A stretch of 33,500 nucleotides of DNA from Candidatus Uhrbacteria bacterium (GCA_018499965.2 JAHBAS020000008.1:1-33500); one strand, 5' to 3'; numbered from the stretch's first letter, positions 22,979-31,754 are shown. The notes: generated by a model not told the origin, from the letters alone. A program made the numbers and translations.

Positions 22979-23524
22979 CTATAGACGCACACGACCCATG
23001 CGTTTTGAAGCGCGTCCAATCGTAATAAGCGGAAGGAATCGCTTGCTAAATAACACGAAGAGAAAAAAGACCGTTGCCCCGACGATACACGACCATATCA
23101 CAGCAAATCCCAATGTCGCATGAGATTCGAATGTAAGTGATCTTCCGCTCCATATCTGCACATGCTCCATGAACCACAATACACTCCGATCAATGAGCGT
23201 TGCACACCCGGAAAGCGCCACCACGCTCATGAGCGAACGGTTGGTAAACAGGCGTTGTGATAAGTAGGAAATAACGAAACCAACGGCAAAAAAACGCAAT
23301 GGCATCAAGCCTCCGTTTGAAGATAAAAATGTACTCGCAACACTTCCAGAGACAATGGCTCCGATCATCCATCGCTCAGGAGAAGAGAAGATCGCCAGCA
23401 TGACCGTAAATAGCAATCCCACCTGAAGACCAGCCCATGAGCCTGGAAACCACGACGCGACGCAGGCGTCCCAGAGACCAGCGAGGACCGCCAAACCCGC
23501 TACCAACAATCGTCGTGACCACAT
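22979..23524 (-). CDS. mreD: Rod shape-determining protein MreD
   Basis: ATG 23524, 1 nt after the mreC stop, gives 181 aa; codons further upstream in frame overlap mreC. The protein is hydrophobic, with about five or six membrane helices and a basic C-terminus ('RASKRMGRVRL'). Sequence identity in MreD is low across bacteria, so the call rests on size, topology and its position between mreC and mrdA, which is the canonical order. It is the integral membrane partner of MreC in the elongation complex. Confidence 0.85.
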   Translation of the reverse strand: MWSRRLLVAGLAVLAGLWDACVASWFPGSWAGLQVGLLFTVMLAIFSSPERWMIGAIVSGSVASTFLSSNGGLMPLRFFAVGFVISYLSQRLFTNRSLMSVVALSGCATLIDRSVLWFMEHVQIWSGRSLTFESHATLGFAVIWSCIVGATVFFLFVLFSKRFLPLITIGRASKRMGRVRL

Positions 23525-23525
23525 A

Positions 23526-24326
23526 CTAATTTCCGCCAGGAACGATAATTGAAACGAGCCGAAGGCGATCAACAGGCGCAAGAGGCTCGATCACGGCATT
23601 CTGGAACGGATCCGTGGGCTTACGCTCCACGTCGATCACTAAGCCGATCGGCAAGTCTCCAGGAACTTTTTCTTCCGTTCCAGCCGTGACAATCACACCA
23701 TCCTTTTCCAGGGTGACTTCCTGAGGAACGAGCGTGAAATGCGCGACCGCATTCCCCCGTCCTTCAACGATACCCGTAACGCGGTCACTCCCCACAACGG
23801 TAGCAGCCAGGCGGCTCCGCGTATCAGATAACAACATGACGGATGATGTCCGATCTCCGGCACGAACAATCTTCCCGACGATGAATCCGTCTTCGGTGAT
23901 CACCGCTTGACCAATATCCGCACCATCGTTTTTTCCTCGATCAATTTCAACCACGGCTGTTTGTGAACTCACGGAACGGGAAATGACGCGTGCGCCAACC
24001 GTTCGAAATTCATGTTCGGAAATGAATTTCGCCTGCGCACGCAATGCACGGTTTTCTTCTTCAAGGGCACGCAAACGAACGTAATCCACGACCTGTGCGC
24101 GCAAACGCGCCTCCAACTCCTCACTGCGCGCATTCGCCTCCCTCGTTGTTCGATCGATGCGCAACGCGCTACCGACCGCCGATCCGAACCCCGAAAACAC
24201 CCGCGTGATCGGAAGCAACACACGCGCTCCGAAATCCCGCACCGGTCGAATGAATCCCGCAAGCGCAAAAAGCGCGATCACGATCAGCGCAATACCGATG
24301 TACGCAATGGTTCTTGGACGTGGCAT
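23526..24326 (-). CDS. mreC: Rod shape-determining protein MreC
   Basis: The 266-aa protein has one membrane helix ('IAYIGIALIVIALFALAGFI', about 7-26) and a coiled coil (about 60-100). Two beta-barrel subdomains follow, with 'GARVISRSVSSQTAVVEIDRG', 'GFIVGKIVRAGDRTSSVMLLSD', 'VTAGTEEKVPGDLPIGLV' and 'PLAPVDRLRLVSII' as MreC landmarks. It sits outside the cytoplasmic membrane and links MreB, MreD and PBP2. The stop is 1 nt from mreD. Upstream, 74 bp carrying heptameric repeats separates it from mreB. Confidence 0.94.
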   Translation of the reverse strand: MPRPRTIAYIGIALIVIALFALAGFIRPVRDFGARVLLPITRVFSGFGSAVGSALRIDRTTREANARSEELEARLRAQVVDYVRLRALEEENRALRAQAKFISEHEFRTVGARVISRSVSSQTAVVEIDRGKNDGADIGQAVITEDGFIVGKIVRAGDRTSSVMLLSDTRSRLAATVVGSDRVTGIVEGRGNAVAHFTLVPQEVTLEKDGVIVTAGTEEKVPGDLPIGLVIDVERKPTDPFQNAVIEPLAPVDRLRLVSIIVPGGN

Positions 24327-24334
24327 GAGAAGGT

Positions 24335-24390
24335 GGGGCGTGGGGCGTGGGGCGTAGAGAACTCCCTACACCCTACAGCCCATGACCCAT
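24335..24390. repeat. Phased heptamer array between mreB and mreC
   Basis: Read on the minus strand, eight consecutive 7-nt units stay in phase: two ATGGGNN units, two GTAGGGN units, one GTTCTCT spacer and three exact ACGCCCC units. The first four give four GGG runs with loops of 4-5 nt, a canonical G-quadruplex motif, in the mreB-mreC transcript. The three ACGCCCC units put GGGG runs on the opposite strand. Confidence 0.85.
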
Positions 24391-24400
24391 GCCTCCACAC

Positions 24401-25447
24401 TTATCGCATAACATCCTGAATCGGAAGCTCTACGTCGTGCAGTAACTTTGGGTCCTCCAATACGAGCCCCGTTCCTCGGACAACAGACATGAGCGGGTCA
24501 TCGGTAATTCGCACCGGCAAACCCGTCCCTTGCGCAATCGCTTGATCAAGACCGCGAAGCAATGCGCTTCCTCCAGTCAACACAATTCCGCGTCGATAGA
24601 TATCCGCCACAAGCTCCGGCGGCGTAATTTCCAAAATAGACTTCACATGATCCACGATCGCACGAATGGATCGAGACATCGCCTCCCGGATCTGATCATC
24701 ATTCACCGTGATTTCCCGTGGGAGACCCGAGAGCAAGTCTCGACCGCGCATCGACGCCTCCATGCGATTCCCTACTGGCGCCGCGCTCCCCACTTCGATT
24801 TTAATATCTTCAGCGACACGTTCACCGAGCAAGAGATTAAAGACGTCACGGGCGTATTGCGCGATATTTCGATTCAACTCATCTCCGGCGATCGTGATGG
24901 ATTTTGCCGTGACCACGCCATTCAGGGAGATGACCGCGATTTCCGTGGTCCCTCCGCCGATATCCACGATCATATTCCCAACCGGATCACTGATCGGCAA
25001 TCCCGCACCAATCGCAGCGGCCATCGGCTCTTCCAAGATATGAACCTCACGCGCACCAGCAGAAAGCACGGCATCGCCAACAGCTTTCCGTTCCACCTCG
25101 GTGACATCAAGCGGAACGCCAACGACGACGCGCGGACGCGGAAGGAATGCCGTTGTCTCGCGATGGATTTTTTCAAAGAAGTACCGAAGCATTTTTTCCG
25201 TCACCTCAAAGTCCGCAATAATCCCTCGTTGCAAGGGACGACTTACGAGCACGTTCGGCGGCGTCTTTCCGATCATTGCTTTTGCCTCATGCCCAACGGC
25301 GATGATTTGACCGTTGCGCTGATTGATCGAAACAACGGAGGGCTCATTCACAACAACACCCTGTCCCTTTGCGTGGATGAGTGTATTCGCGGTTCCAAGA
25401 TCAATTCCGAGATCCTTGGAAAGATATCCCATGATGGAGCCAAACAT
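24401..25447 (-). CDS. mreB: Rod shape-determining protein MreB (bacterial actin)
   Basis: The 348-aa actin-fold ATPase forms membrane-associated filaments that direct side-wall synthesis. Landmarks are the phosphate-1 loop 'DLGIDLGTANTLIH', 'RPRVVVGVPLDVTEVERKAV', 'LEEPMAAAIGAGLP', the phosphate-2 loop 'VDIGGGTTEIAVISL' and the adenosine loop 'GIVLTGGSALLRGLD'. Everything expected is present, and the length is standard. A second ATG five codons in ('MGYLSKDLG') is an alternative start that gives a shorter membrane-binding N-terminus. It is the first gene of mreBCD-mrdA. Confidence 0.97.
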   Translation of the reverse strand: MFGSIMGYLSKDLGIDLGTANTLIHAKGQGVVVNEPSVVSINQRNGQIIAVGHEAKAMIGKTPPNVLVSRPLQRGIIADFEVTEKMLRYFFEKIHRETTAFLPRPRVVVGVPLDVTEVERKAVGDAVLSAGAREVHILEEPMAAAIGAGLPISDPVGNMIVDIGGGTTEIAVISLNGVVTAKSITIAGDELNRNIAQYARDVFNLLLGERVAEDIKIEVGSAAPVGNRMEASMRGRDLLSGLPREITVNDDQIREAMSRSIRAIVDHVKSILEITPPELVADIYRRGIVLTGGSALLRGLDQAIAQGTGLPVRITDDPLMSVVRGTGLVLEDPKLLHDVELPIQDVMR

Positions 25448-25474
25448 AACCTATCGCTGGCTATCTTACTCGGC

Positions 25475-25503
25475 ATGTAAAACAGCGCGCAAGACCCCTA
25501 CAA
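25475..25503 (-). promoter_or_regulatory. Possible promoter of mreB
   Basis: On the minus strand TTGTAG (complement of 25498-25503), 17 bp, TTACAT (complement of 25475-25480). The match is modest. A TATTCGAATA palindrome lies further upstream near 25517-25526. Confidence 0.35.
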
Positions 25504-25594
25504 TGAACACTATTCGTGTTATTCGAATACCTCGTTGATCACGTATTGAGTACGACACAACGTCATTCAAAAAAGAAAAGATATCCACAACGCT

Positions 25595-26002
25595 CTATCC
25601 ACGTCCGTGATGCGCTTGAAGGAAAAGGTATTCAATAATCGAAGCAACGGCGATCAGTAAAAAGCTGTACCATGCTGAGAAATTTCCAGCAGAAGAAAGT
25701 GCTAATGAGACGATGGCGATCAGAGAACAGAGCACGCCGTGACGAAACGCTGTTCGGATTTCCCGTTCGATCACCGAACGTCGAAGGATGTACACGCGAA
25801 AAACCGAGAAAAAAAATGTTAGCGTGCCGATGAGCGCCACGACCAGCGTGGCATAAAACATCACGAATCCAGTAACGCCTGCTTCACGTGGACCGATATT
25901 TAAAATAATCATGGCCCACCCGAACCATGCAAGGACGGTTGCGAGTCCGATACTCGAAAGATACGCGCGAAGCCCCATATTGCGTACGCTATGATACCAC
26001 AC
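25595..26002 (-). CDS. Small membrane protein, 135 aa, unknown
   Basis: Four hydrophobic helices are visible: 'LSSIGLATVLAWFGWAMIIL', 'FVMFYATLVVALIGTLTFFF', 'VLCSLIAIVSLALS' and 'YSFLLIAVASIIEYLFL'. A basic cytosolic loop 'RVYILRRSVIEREIRTAFRHG' lies between helices 2 and 3. The GTG at 26002 is preceded by GGAAGG and lies 3 nt after the DUF721 stop; ATG 25978 is the alternative. The family is not recognised. Small four-helix proteins beside a uvrD/DUF721 pair are something I associate loosely with CPR genomes, without proof here. It is the last gene of the uvrD operon. Confidence 0.75.
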   Translation of the reverse strand: MWYHSVRNMGLRAYLSSIGLATVLAWFGWAMIILNIGPREAGVTGFVMFYATLVVALIGTLTFFFSVFRVYILRRSVIEREIRTAFRHGVLCSLIAIVSLALSSAGNFSAWYSFLLIAVASIIEYLFLQAHHGRG

Positions 26003-26005
26003 GAG

Positions 26006-26311
26006 CTACCGTCCTTCCCCCTTTGCACGAATGCGCAATACTTTACGTTCCCCCAGAGCGCGATTCGCTTCATTCATCCACGGCACGGTAATCGTACGAA
26101 GCATCGCGAGCGCCGAAGAAGACTTTACGCGCACCAATAATTCCCCCTCGGAGAAGGTCACCATCTCCACGGCAGACGCACGATCCTCTCCCCAGAGCCG
26201 CACGAGCGCGGCCTGCGACTCTTCCAGGACTCGCGTGGCAGAAACAGACGCGTCGATCCCCAACCTTCGCAGAGAGGCCGGGATGATACGTTTCATGGAC
26301 TGAAAAGACAT
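26006..26311 (-). CDS. DUF721/DciA-like protein
   Basis: The 101-aa protein shows the DUF721 pattern: a Trp near the middle ('AALVRLWGEDRA'), a strand 'EGELLVRVKSSSALAML' and a helix ending '...NRALGERKVLRIRAKGEG'. In the better-known homologue DciA this KH-like domain helps load or activate the replicative helicase DnaB. The protein has only the domain and no long tail, so a loader role is inference. The dnaB gene begins 7 kb to the right. The start lies 5 nt after the UvrD stop, so the two genes are co-transcribed. Confidence 0.75.
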   Translation of the reverse strand: MSFQSMKRIIPASLRRLGIDASVSATRVLEESQAALVRLWGEDRASAVEMVTFSEGELLVRVKSSSALAMLRTITVPWMNEANRALGERKVLRIRAKGEGR

Positions 26312-26316
26312 GGGAT

Positions 26317-29307
26317 TTAGAGTTTACGGTGTTCGCAGATATTCTTGAAATCGCAAAAACGACAGACGAAAGAGCTTGGCGACGGCTCATAGTCAGACGT
26401 CAGGATGGCATTCATGCGATCAAGCAGCTTTTCCGTAAACGCCACTTTCGCCTCGCCTTCGAGAACATCAACATCCGTTGTGACCATGCCTCGTACGTAG
26501 ACAAGCGCCAATCGGGAAACCTTCTCCCCCTTTTCTTCCATGGCCAGCTGATACATTCGTAACTGCTCCTTATCCTCAGCCGTAAGATCATCTTCGGCTT
26601 TGGCTTGTCCGGTTTTATAATCGTAGATCGCAATCGATCCGTCCGGCAGCTCGTCCATGCGGTCGATCGCGCCTTTGATCGAATGCTGGCCGATACGCCA
26701 GTCAAACGGCAATTCAAGCGATTTCGGATTCGGCGGATGCTCTTGGCACTCCCGAACGAATGCCCGAATGGCCTTTATCCCTTCGGCAAAATATTCATCA
26801 TGCTTGGCGCGATCAGGATACCACTCATCGATCCACCTTGATTGATAGATCACCTCCGCCTCTTCAGGCGAAACGCGAAAACCAGCCACACCCTGCTCCC
26901 CGACTTCCAGAAGAGGTCCGAAGAGACTCTCCTGCTGCATGGCCCCACGATCCGCATGAAGCTTCAAGATATCGTGCAATGCCATGTGTACGGATTGCCC
27001 GAAACTTTTCTGATAGGAACCGAGAATCGGGATACGGTAGAGGTGGGCAAACTTATACTGCAACGGACAGCTTCGGAATGCCGCAAGCTGCGTATAGGAG
27101 AAACGGCGCTTCAAAGGGAAGAGTTCTCGCACATTCGTTTCCGGCCCCTCAATGCGCTCAGCGTGCCTTAGAGAAAGGAGACTGGTATCAGACGCACGAT
27201 GAGCGTTCGTGACCGCGATCCCCGCCTCTGTAAGAAATGGAGACGGCTTCTTCGCTCGAGACCCACCATAGTCATCTGCTCCCGTAAACGTGACGGAATC
27301 TTTTGCACGCGTCACCGCGACATAGAACAGACGACGCTCTTCTTCGAGATGCGCGTCCCCTTCGGTCAGACGCTCTTTCACCAGACCCTCCGGAAGCGGA
27401 ATCGGATCAGGGCGACGGCGCGTAGGGAAGCGTTGGTCGACCATCGAAACGATGAACACATGTTTGAACTCAAGTCCTTTTGAGGCGTGTATCGTCAAAA
27501 TCTTTACGAGCTCCGGTCCGTCATCCGGATTCGCTTTCAACGCCCCCTCTTCCCCGCTCTCGATTTCGGAGGTGAGCTCGTCCAAGAATCCTTTGAGATT
27601 GGCACCTGCGGTATTCGCTTCATATCTCTTGATACGATTCGCAAAGCCATTCAAAAGATCAATGCCTTCGATCTTCTCTCGCTCCGGAAGATTTAAGATA
27701 TACGAGAGCAGTCCGAATTGTTCAAGCACGAACTGCAGCACCTTCAGCGGACGCTCGCGCTTGGCGTCTTCTGACAACTTTTCGATCTTCGAAACCACGC
27801 CCGTAACGAGCTTCTTCCCCGCTTCCGAAATACCCGGGATCGCCATGACATCATGACAAGCCTGCCAAAGTCCAATCCCCTTTTTCTCATCCGCATAAAA
27901 CGTAAGCTGCGCCGCATCCGCTGCCGCGATATCCACGGTCGGCATGTTCAACACGCGCCAGAGCGCCGGACTGTCTTGTTGATGGATGAGGAGCGTTAAC
28001 GCATTCACGAGATCAAGAATAATTGGCTTCGCGTACAACCCCCTTAATGCATAAAACCGGAATGGAATACTAAGATGATCCAGAGCGTCTACAAAGGGCT
28101 CTGCCCCGTCATTCGAGCGAACGAGAATCGCAATATCGTTCCAAGTGAGAGACGCATCTTCTGCTTTCAAGTCCGCGATCTGCTTAGCCACGCCATGCGC
28201 TTCTTCTTCGATACTCGGATACCAGAGTCCCCGTACGCCACCGCCGCTGGAACGAAAGGCCGTGAGACGTTTCGAAAGGCCCGTATCCTGCAATTTCACC
28301 TCTAGGCGATTTGGATTATTCAAAACGATAAAGTTATAGGCAAGGTCCAAAATCTCCTGCTTCGAGCGATAGTTGTCGGTCAGATAGACCGTTTTCGCAT
28401 CCGGATAGTCATCCCGGAATTGCAGGATATTTGCGAGCGATGCACCCCGGAACTTATAGATCGCCTGATCATCATCGCCTACGACCGTCACGTTTCGCGG
28501 ACGCGGGACAGACTTGCCGTCCACGACCACCTCGCCGTCCGTTAACAACTTCACCAACTCATACTGCGCCCAGTTCGTATCCTGGAACTCATCAACGAGA
28601 ATATACGGGAAACGCTGACGAAGCTCTTTGAGCACGCCCGGACGCTCTCGAAAAAGCCGCAGCGTTTCCTGGATCAAATCCCCGAAGTCCAGCGCTCCCT
28701 CGTCGCGCATGATCTTCCGATAGAAAAACGACAGGTCCGCAAGCTCCTGTAGACGCTTTCGTTCGGAATCGACGAACTCGGAATCCCCATCCAGAACGGA
28801 CTCGAGAGCGAATCGCTGATAGTCTTCCGGGCTCACGTTTTCATCCTTTGCACGCGACACGTGCGAGAGCAAAGCTCCGAGAAATTTCTGCGGATTTCCA
28901 AGGGGCCGATAGTGATTGAGCGGGAGATCTTCCAGCCTTCGTTTTAACATCAGCCATCCATCTGTTTGAGTGAGGAGCTTGAATCGATTCGGCAAGCCAA
29001 TCTCCAATCCCTTCTCTTCGAGAATGCGCTGGCAAAATCCATGAAACGTCGAGATCCAAAAATCATACGTTCCGTTTGGCAAGAGTTGTAATACGCGATC
29101 TTCCATTTCACCCGCAGCCTTTTCCGTAAACGTCAGTGCGAGAATATTCTCCGGCTTCAAGCCCTTCTCTTTAAGGAGCCAGGCATAGCGTCGCGTGAGT
29201 ACCGTTGTCTTTCCCGTTCCCGCACCAGCGACGATTAACAACGGCCCTTCGCCATGCGAAACCGCTTCTCGTTGTGCATCATTGAGGCCCTCTAAGAGAT
29301 CTTCCAT
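26317..29307 (-). CDS. UvrD/Rep-type helicase fused to a PD-(D/E)XK Fe-S nuclease
   Basis: The 996-aa protein is a superfamily 1A DNA helicase followed by a nuclease. Helicase motifs are Walker A 'AGAGTGKTT' (27-35), 'LALTFTEKAAGEM', Walker B 'ILVDEFQDT' (236-244), 'VVGDDDQAIYKFRG', 'LTIHASKGLEFKHVF' and 'RRLFYVAVTRAKD'. From about 725 the C-terminal domain has 'YTQLAAFRSCPLQYKF' (C747), the catalytic set D882, D896-Y-K898 ('YDYKTG'), and C982, C985 and C991. Those four cysteines match the 4Fe-4S staple of AddB/AdnAB-type nucleases. It probably resects or repairs DNA ends, in one chain what RecBCD/AddAB do in two. A TATGAT box 10 nt before the ATG suggests a leaderless message. Confidence 0.93.
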   Translation of the reverse strand: MEDLLEGLNDAQREAVSHGEGPLLIVAGAGTGKTTVLTRRYAWLLKEKGLKPENILALTFTEKAAGEMEDRVLQLLPNGTYDFWISTFHGFCQRILEEKGLEIGLPNRFKLLTQTDGWLMLKRRLEDLPLNHYRPLGNPQKFLGALLSHVSRAKDENVSPEDYQRFALESVLDGDSEFVDSERKRLQELADLSFFYRKIMRDEGALDFGDLIQETLRLFRERPGVLKELRQRFPYILVDEFQDTNWAQYELVKLLTDGEVVVDGKSVPRPRNVTVVGDDDQAIYKFRGASLANILQFRDDYPDAKTVYLTDNYRSKQEILDLAYNFIVLNNPNRLEVKLQDTGLSKRLTAFRSSGGGVRGLWYPSIEEEAHGVAKQIADLKAEDASLTWNDIAILVRSNDGAEPFVDALDHLSIPFRFYALRGLYAKPIILDLVNALTLLIHQQDSPALWRVLNMPTVDIAAADAAQLTFYADEKKGIGLWQACHDVMAIPGISEAGKKLVTGVVSKIEKLSEDAKRERPLKVLQFVLEQFGLLSYILNLPEREKIEGIDLLNGFANRIKRYEANTAGANLKGFLDELTSEIESGEEGALKANPDDGPELVKILTIHASKGLEFKHVFIVSMVDQRFPTRRRPDPIPLPEGLVKERLTEGDAHLEEERRLFYVAVTRAKDSVTFTGADDYGGSRAKKPSPFLTEAGIAVTNAHRASDTSLLSLRHAERIEGPETNVRELFPLKRRFSYTQLAAFRSCPLQYKFAHLYRIPILGSYQKSFGQSVHMALHDILKLHADRGAMQQESLFGPLLEVGEQGVAGFRVSPEEAEVIYQSRWIDEWYPDRAKHDEYFAEGIKAIRAFVRECQEHPPNPKSLELPFDWRIGQHSIKGAIDRMDELPDGSIAIYDYKTGQAKAEDDLTAEDKEQLRMYQLAMEEKGEKVSRLALVYVRGMVTTDVDVLEGEAKVAFTEKLLDRMNAILTSDYEPSPSSFVCRFCDFKNICEHRKL

Positions 29308-29316
29308 AGTGAGTGG

Positions 29317-29322
29317 ATCATA
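29317..29322 (-). promoter_or_regulatory. -10 element of the UvrD-nuclease gene
   Basis: TATGAT (complement of 29317-29322) ends 9 nt before the ATG at 29307, leaving about 3 nt of leader. TTTCGC 17 bp upstream is a weak -35. Confidence 0.5.
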
Positions 29323-29418
29323 GAGGATGCGCGCATGATGCGAAAGGTAAAAAATGCCCTGGGGACAGAATGGAAAATCATCATGACGTTATACAGTGAA
29401 TACCTAATGAATCCTTTT

Positions 29419-29446
29419 TTGATTCTTCTCCGTTTGTTCGTAAAGC
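29419..29446 (+). promoter_or_regulatory. Possible promoter of glyA-folD
   Basis: TTGATT (29419-29424), 16 bp, TAAAGC (29441-29446); a modest match. Confidence 0.35.
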
Positions 29447-29462
29447 CATTCCGTTGGACGAA

Positions 29463-30821
29463 ATGATGACATCCTCTGTAGCATATCCCCATATGATAAC
29501 GATCTCCGATCCTGATATCCAACGGATCATTGAAGACGAAACCTTGCGTCAGAGCTCAACGCTCACGCTCATCCCTTCAGAGAACCATACCTCCAAGGAC
29601 GTTCTCGCGGCACTTGGGACCGTGTTGTCCGACAAGTACGCTGAAGGATATCCAGGTAAGCGGTACTATGCCGGCAATGCCGTGGTCGACGAATTGGAAA
29701 CGCTTGTACAAGAGCGTGCCAAAAAACTTTTTGGCGTCCCGTACGTCAACGTTCAACCGTACTCTGGAAGTCCGGCGAACGTCGCCGTAATGCTCGCACT
29801 ACTTGAACCAGGCGATGCGATCATGGGACTCGATCTCCCCTACGGTGGACATCTCACGCACGGCTATGAGCGAAATATCACCGCCCGATTCTGGAAGAGC
29901 GTGCCGTATAAAATCAATCCTGATGGTTCGTTCGACATGGATGCGATTCGTGAACTCGCACGCAAACATCGACCAAAGCTTATCATCTGCGGAGGCACAG
30001 CCATTCCTCGATCCATTCCTTTCGAGGCCTTCGCCGAAGTCGCGCAAGACGTTGGAGCATACCTCTTGGCAGACATCTCTCATATCAGCGGACTCATTGC
30101 CGGTGGACAGCATGCAAGCCCGGCTCCATACGCGCATATCGTCACAACCACGACGCATAAAACGCTCCGTGGACCGCGAGGAGCCCTCATCATGGCAACG
30201 GAACGAGGCTTTGCCAAAGATGCTGACATCGGGAAAAAAATTGATAAGGCGATCATTCCAGGATTCCAAGGAGGTCCGCACATGAATACGATCGCAGGTA
30301 TCGGCATCGCACTCCTTGAAGCCGCGAAGCCGAGCTTCCAAGTCTATGCTGCGCAAGTCGTCACGAATGCCAAAGCGCTTGCAGACGCCCTCATCAACGC
30401 CGGGTTCTCTCTTGTCTCTGGAGGCACGGATACGCACCTACTCCTCATTGATCTCACGGCAAGTGGCATTGGACGCGGAATCGTCTTTCAAGAAGCTCTA
30501 GAACGCATCGGGCTCATTGCGAATAAGAATGCGATCCCGAACGATCCGAGCTCCGCCTTCTACCCAAGCGGCCTTCGTCTTGGAACGCCGGCCATCACCA
30601 CGCGCGGACTTACCGCATCGGATATGCGCCAGATCGCGAGCTGGATTTCCCAGATCGGCGAACGAACCAAGGATATTCAGATCCCAGGCGATGCCGAAGA
30701 ACGAGCCGCCGTTCTCCGACAATTCCGCGAATCCCTCAAAACAGATTCGTTTTACGAAACCTTGGAAAAAGACGTCCGAGCCCTTGCGGCCCGCTACCCG
30801 ATTCCAGCCCAATCCTCGTAA
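29463..30821 (+). CDS. glyA: Serine hydroxymethyltransferase
   Basis: The enzyme converts serine and tetrahydrofolate to glycine and methylene-tetrahydrofolate. Landmarks are 'LIPSENHTSKDVL', 'KYAEGYPGKRYYAGN', 'QPYSGSPANVAVMLALL', 'LLADISHISGLIAGG' and the PLP lysine in 'TTTTHKTLRGPRGALIM' (K233 from ATG 29463). Full length is 452 aa, with the C-terminal domain from about 300. Two adjacent ATGs (29463, 29466) are equally good starts; no clear Shine-Dalgarno site is seen. folD follows after 48 bp, so the two genes likely form a one-carbon operon. Confidence 0.97.
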   Translation: MMTSSVAYPHMITISDPDIQRIIEDETLRQSSTLTLIPSENHTSKDVLAALGTVLSDKYAEGYPGKRYYAGNAVVDELETLVQERAKKLFGVPYVNVQPYSGSPANVAVMLALLEPGDAIMGLDLPYGGHLTHGYERNITARFWKSVPYKINPDGSFDMDAIRELARKHRPKLIICGGTAIPRSIPFEAFAEVAQDVGAYLLADISHISGLIAGGQHASPAPYAHIVTTTTHKTLRGPRGALIMATERGFAKDADIGKKIDKAIIPGFQGGPHMNTIAGIGIALLEAAKPSFQVYAAQVVTNAKALADALINAGFSLVSGGTDTHLLLIDLTASGIGRGIVFQEALERIGLIANKNAIPNDPSSAFYPSGLRLGTPAITTRGLTASDMRQIASWISQIGERTKDIQIPGDAEERAAVLRQFRESLKTDSFYETLEKDVRALAARYPIPAQSS

Positions 30822-30869
30822 TACGCCTCCCCTTTGATCGTCTAGACGTTTTCCTGTAGGATACCGGCC

Positions 30870-31700
30870 ATGCATATCATTGATGGCCGTGCGCTCGCTC
30901 AAACCATTCGAGAAGACGTGACGCAACGCATTCTCGCCCATTCAACCCCACCGCGCCTCGGGGTTCTTTTGGTCGGAGAAGATCCTGCTTCCCATCTTTA
31001 CGTAAAGCTCAAAGAGAAAGCTGCGCAGGAGGTCGGTATTCAAACCGATATTCGACGCCTCTCGGCGGCCGTCACGGACGAGGAGTTAATTGCGGTCATC
31101 GAATCTTGGAATGCAGATCCAAGCGTAAACGCCATCCTGGTCCAGCTCCCCCTTCCAGAAGGACACGATACGGACCGCGTGATCGAAGCTATCGATCCTG
31201 TAAAAGACGTTGATGGATTTCATCCCAAAAACATCCAGGCGCTCGAAGAAGGAACAGCGACGATTTTCTCTCCAGTTCACGAGGCCGTATTACGACTCAT
31301 TGCTGCGACCGGATTCGATCCTCGCCATAAGAGCGCATCCGTGATCGCAAATTCAGATACGTTCGCCCACCCTCTTGAACTCCTCCTTCGCAAAGCCGGT
31401 TTTGTCACGACCACGATCTACCCCGATCATTTGGACACGGAAATCCTCCGAACATCAGACGTCATCGTCACTGCCGTTGGACGACCAGGCTTCATCAAAG
31501 CAGATCTCGTTCGACCCGGAACAATTCTAATCGATGTCGGAACGTCAAAAGACGAATACGGAAAAACCCGCGGAGATGTCGATGCAGCCTCGGTCGAACC
31601 GCTCGATGGTTGGATGACGCCAGTTCCAGGCGGCGTAGGCCCTATGACCGTCGCGCTCCTGCTCTTGAACGTGGAACGCTTGGCCAGCCAATCTCAATAA
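30870..31700 (+). CDS. folD: FolD-like methylene-THF dehydrogenase/cyclohydrolase with altered cofactor loop
   Basis: The 276-aa protein matches FolD: 'IIDGRALAQTI', Y44-x3-K48 ('YVKLK', the cyclohydrolase Lys), 'AILVQLPLP' (Q92), 'DPVKDVDGFHP' (D115) and the closing 'PVPGGVGPMTVALLL'. Two usual motifs are replaced. The PCTP motif reads 'SPVH', and the Rossmann loop G-R-S-x2-V-G-x-P reads 'ANSDTFAHP' (160-168). These residues hold NADP, so the dehydrogenase half may use another cofactor or be weak, while cyclohydrolase residues remain. I recall similar loops in CPR homologues. AGGA sits 8 nt before the ATG. Confidence 0.92.
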   Translation: MHIIDGRALAQTIREDVTQRILAHSTPPRLGVLLVGEDPASHLYVKLKEKAAQEVGIQTDIRRLSAAVTDEELIAVIESWNADPSVNAILVQLPLPEGHDTDRVIEAIDPVKDVDGFHPKNIQALEEGTATIFSPVHEAVLRLIAATGFDPRHKSASVIANSDTFAHPLELLLRKAGFVTTTIYPDHLDTEILRTSDVIVTAVGRPGFIKADLVRPGTILIDVGTSKDEYGKTRGDVDAASVEPLDGWMTPVPGGVGPMTVALLLLNVERLASQSQ

Positions 31701-31712
31701 TCATACGAATCA

Positions 31713-31741
31713 AAAAAAACAGGATGTGATCCTGTTTTTTT
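31713..31741. terminator. Bidirectional terminator after folD
   Basis: A 13-bp stem AAAAAAACAGGAT / ATCCTGTTTTTTT with loop GTG has T runs on both strands, between folD and the convergent 31755-32168 gene. Confidence 0.92.
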
Positions 31742-31754
31742 GTATCACGAACCT

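Noticed and set aside
24530-25480. Long plus-strand frame opposite mreB (and 18914-19648 opposite lysS, 29799-30437 opposite glyA)
   Set aside because: The opposite strands encode full-length conserved proteins. These frames show no family motif, promoter or ribosome site.
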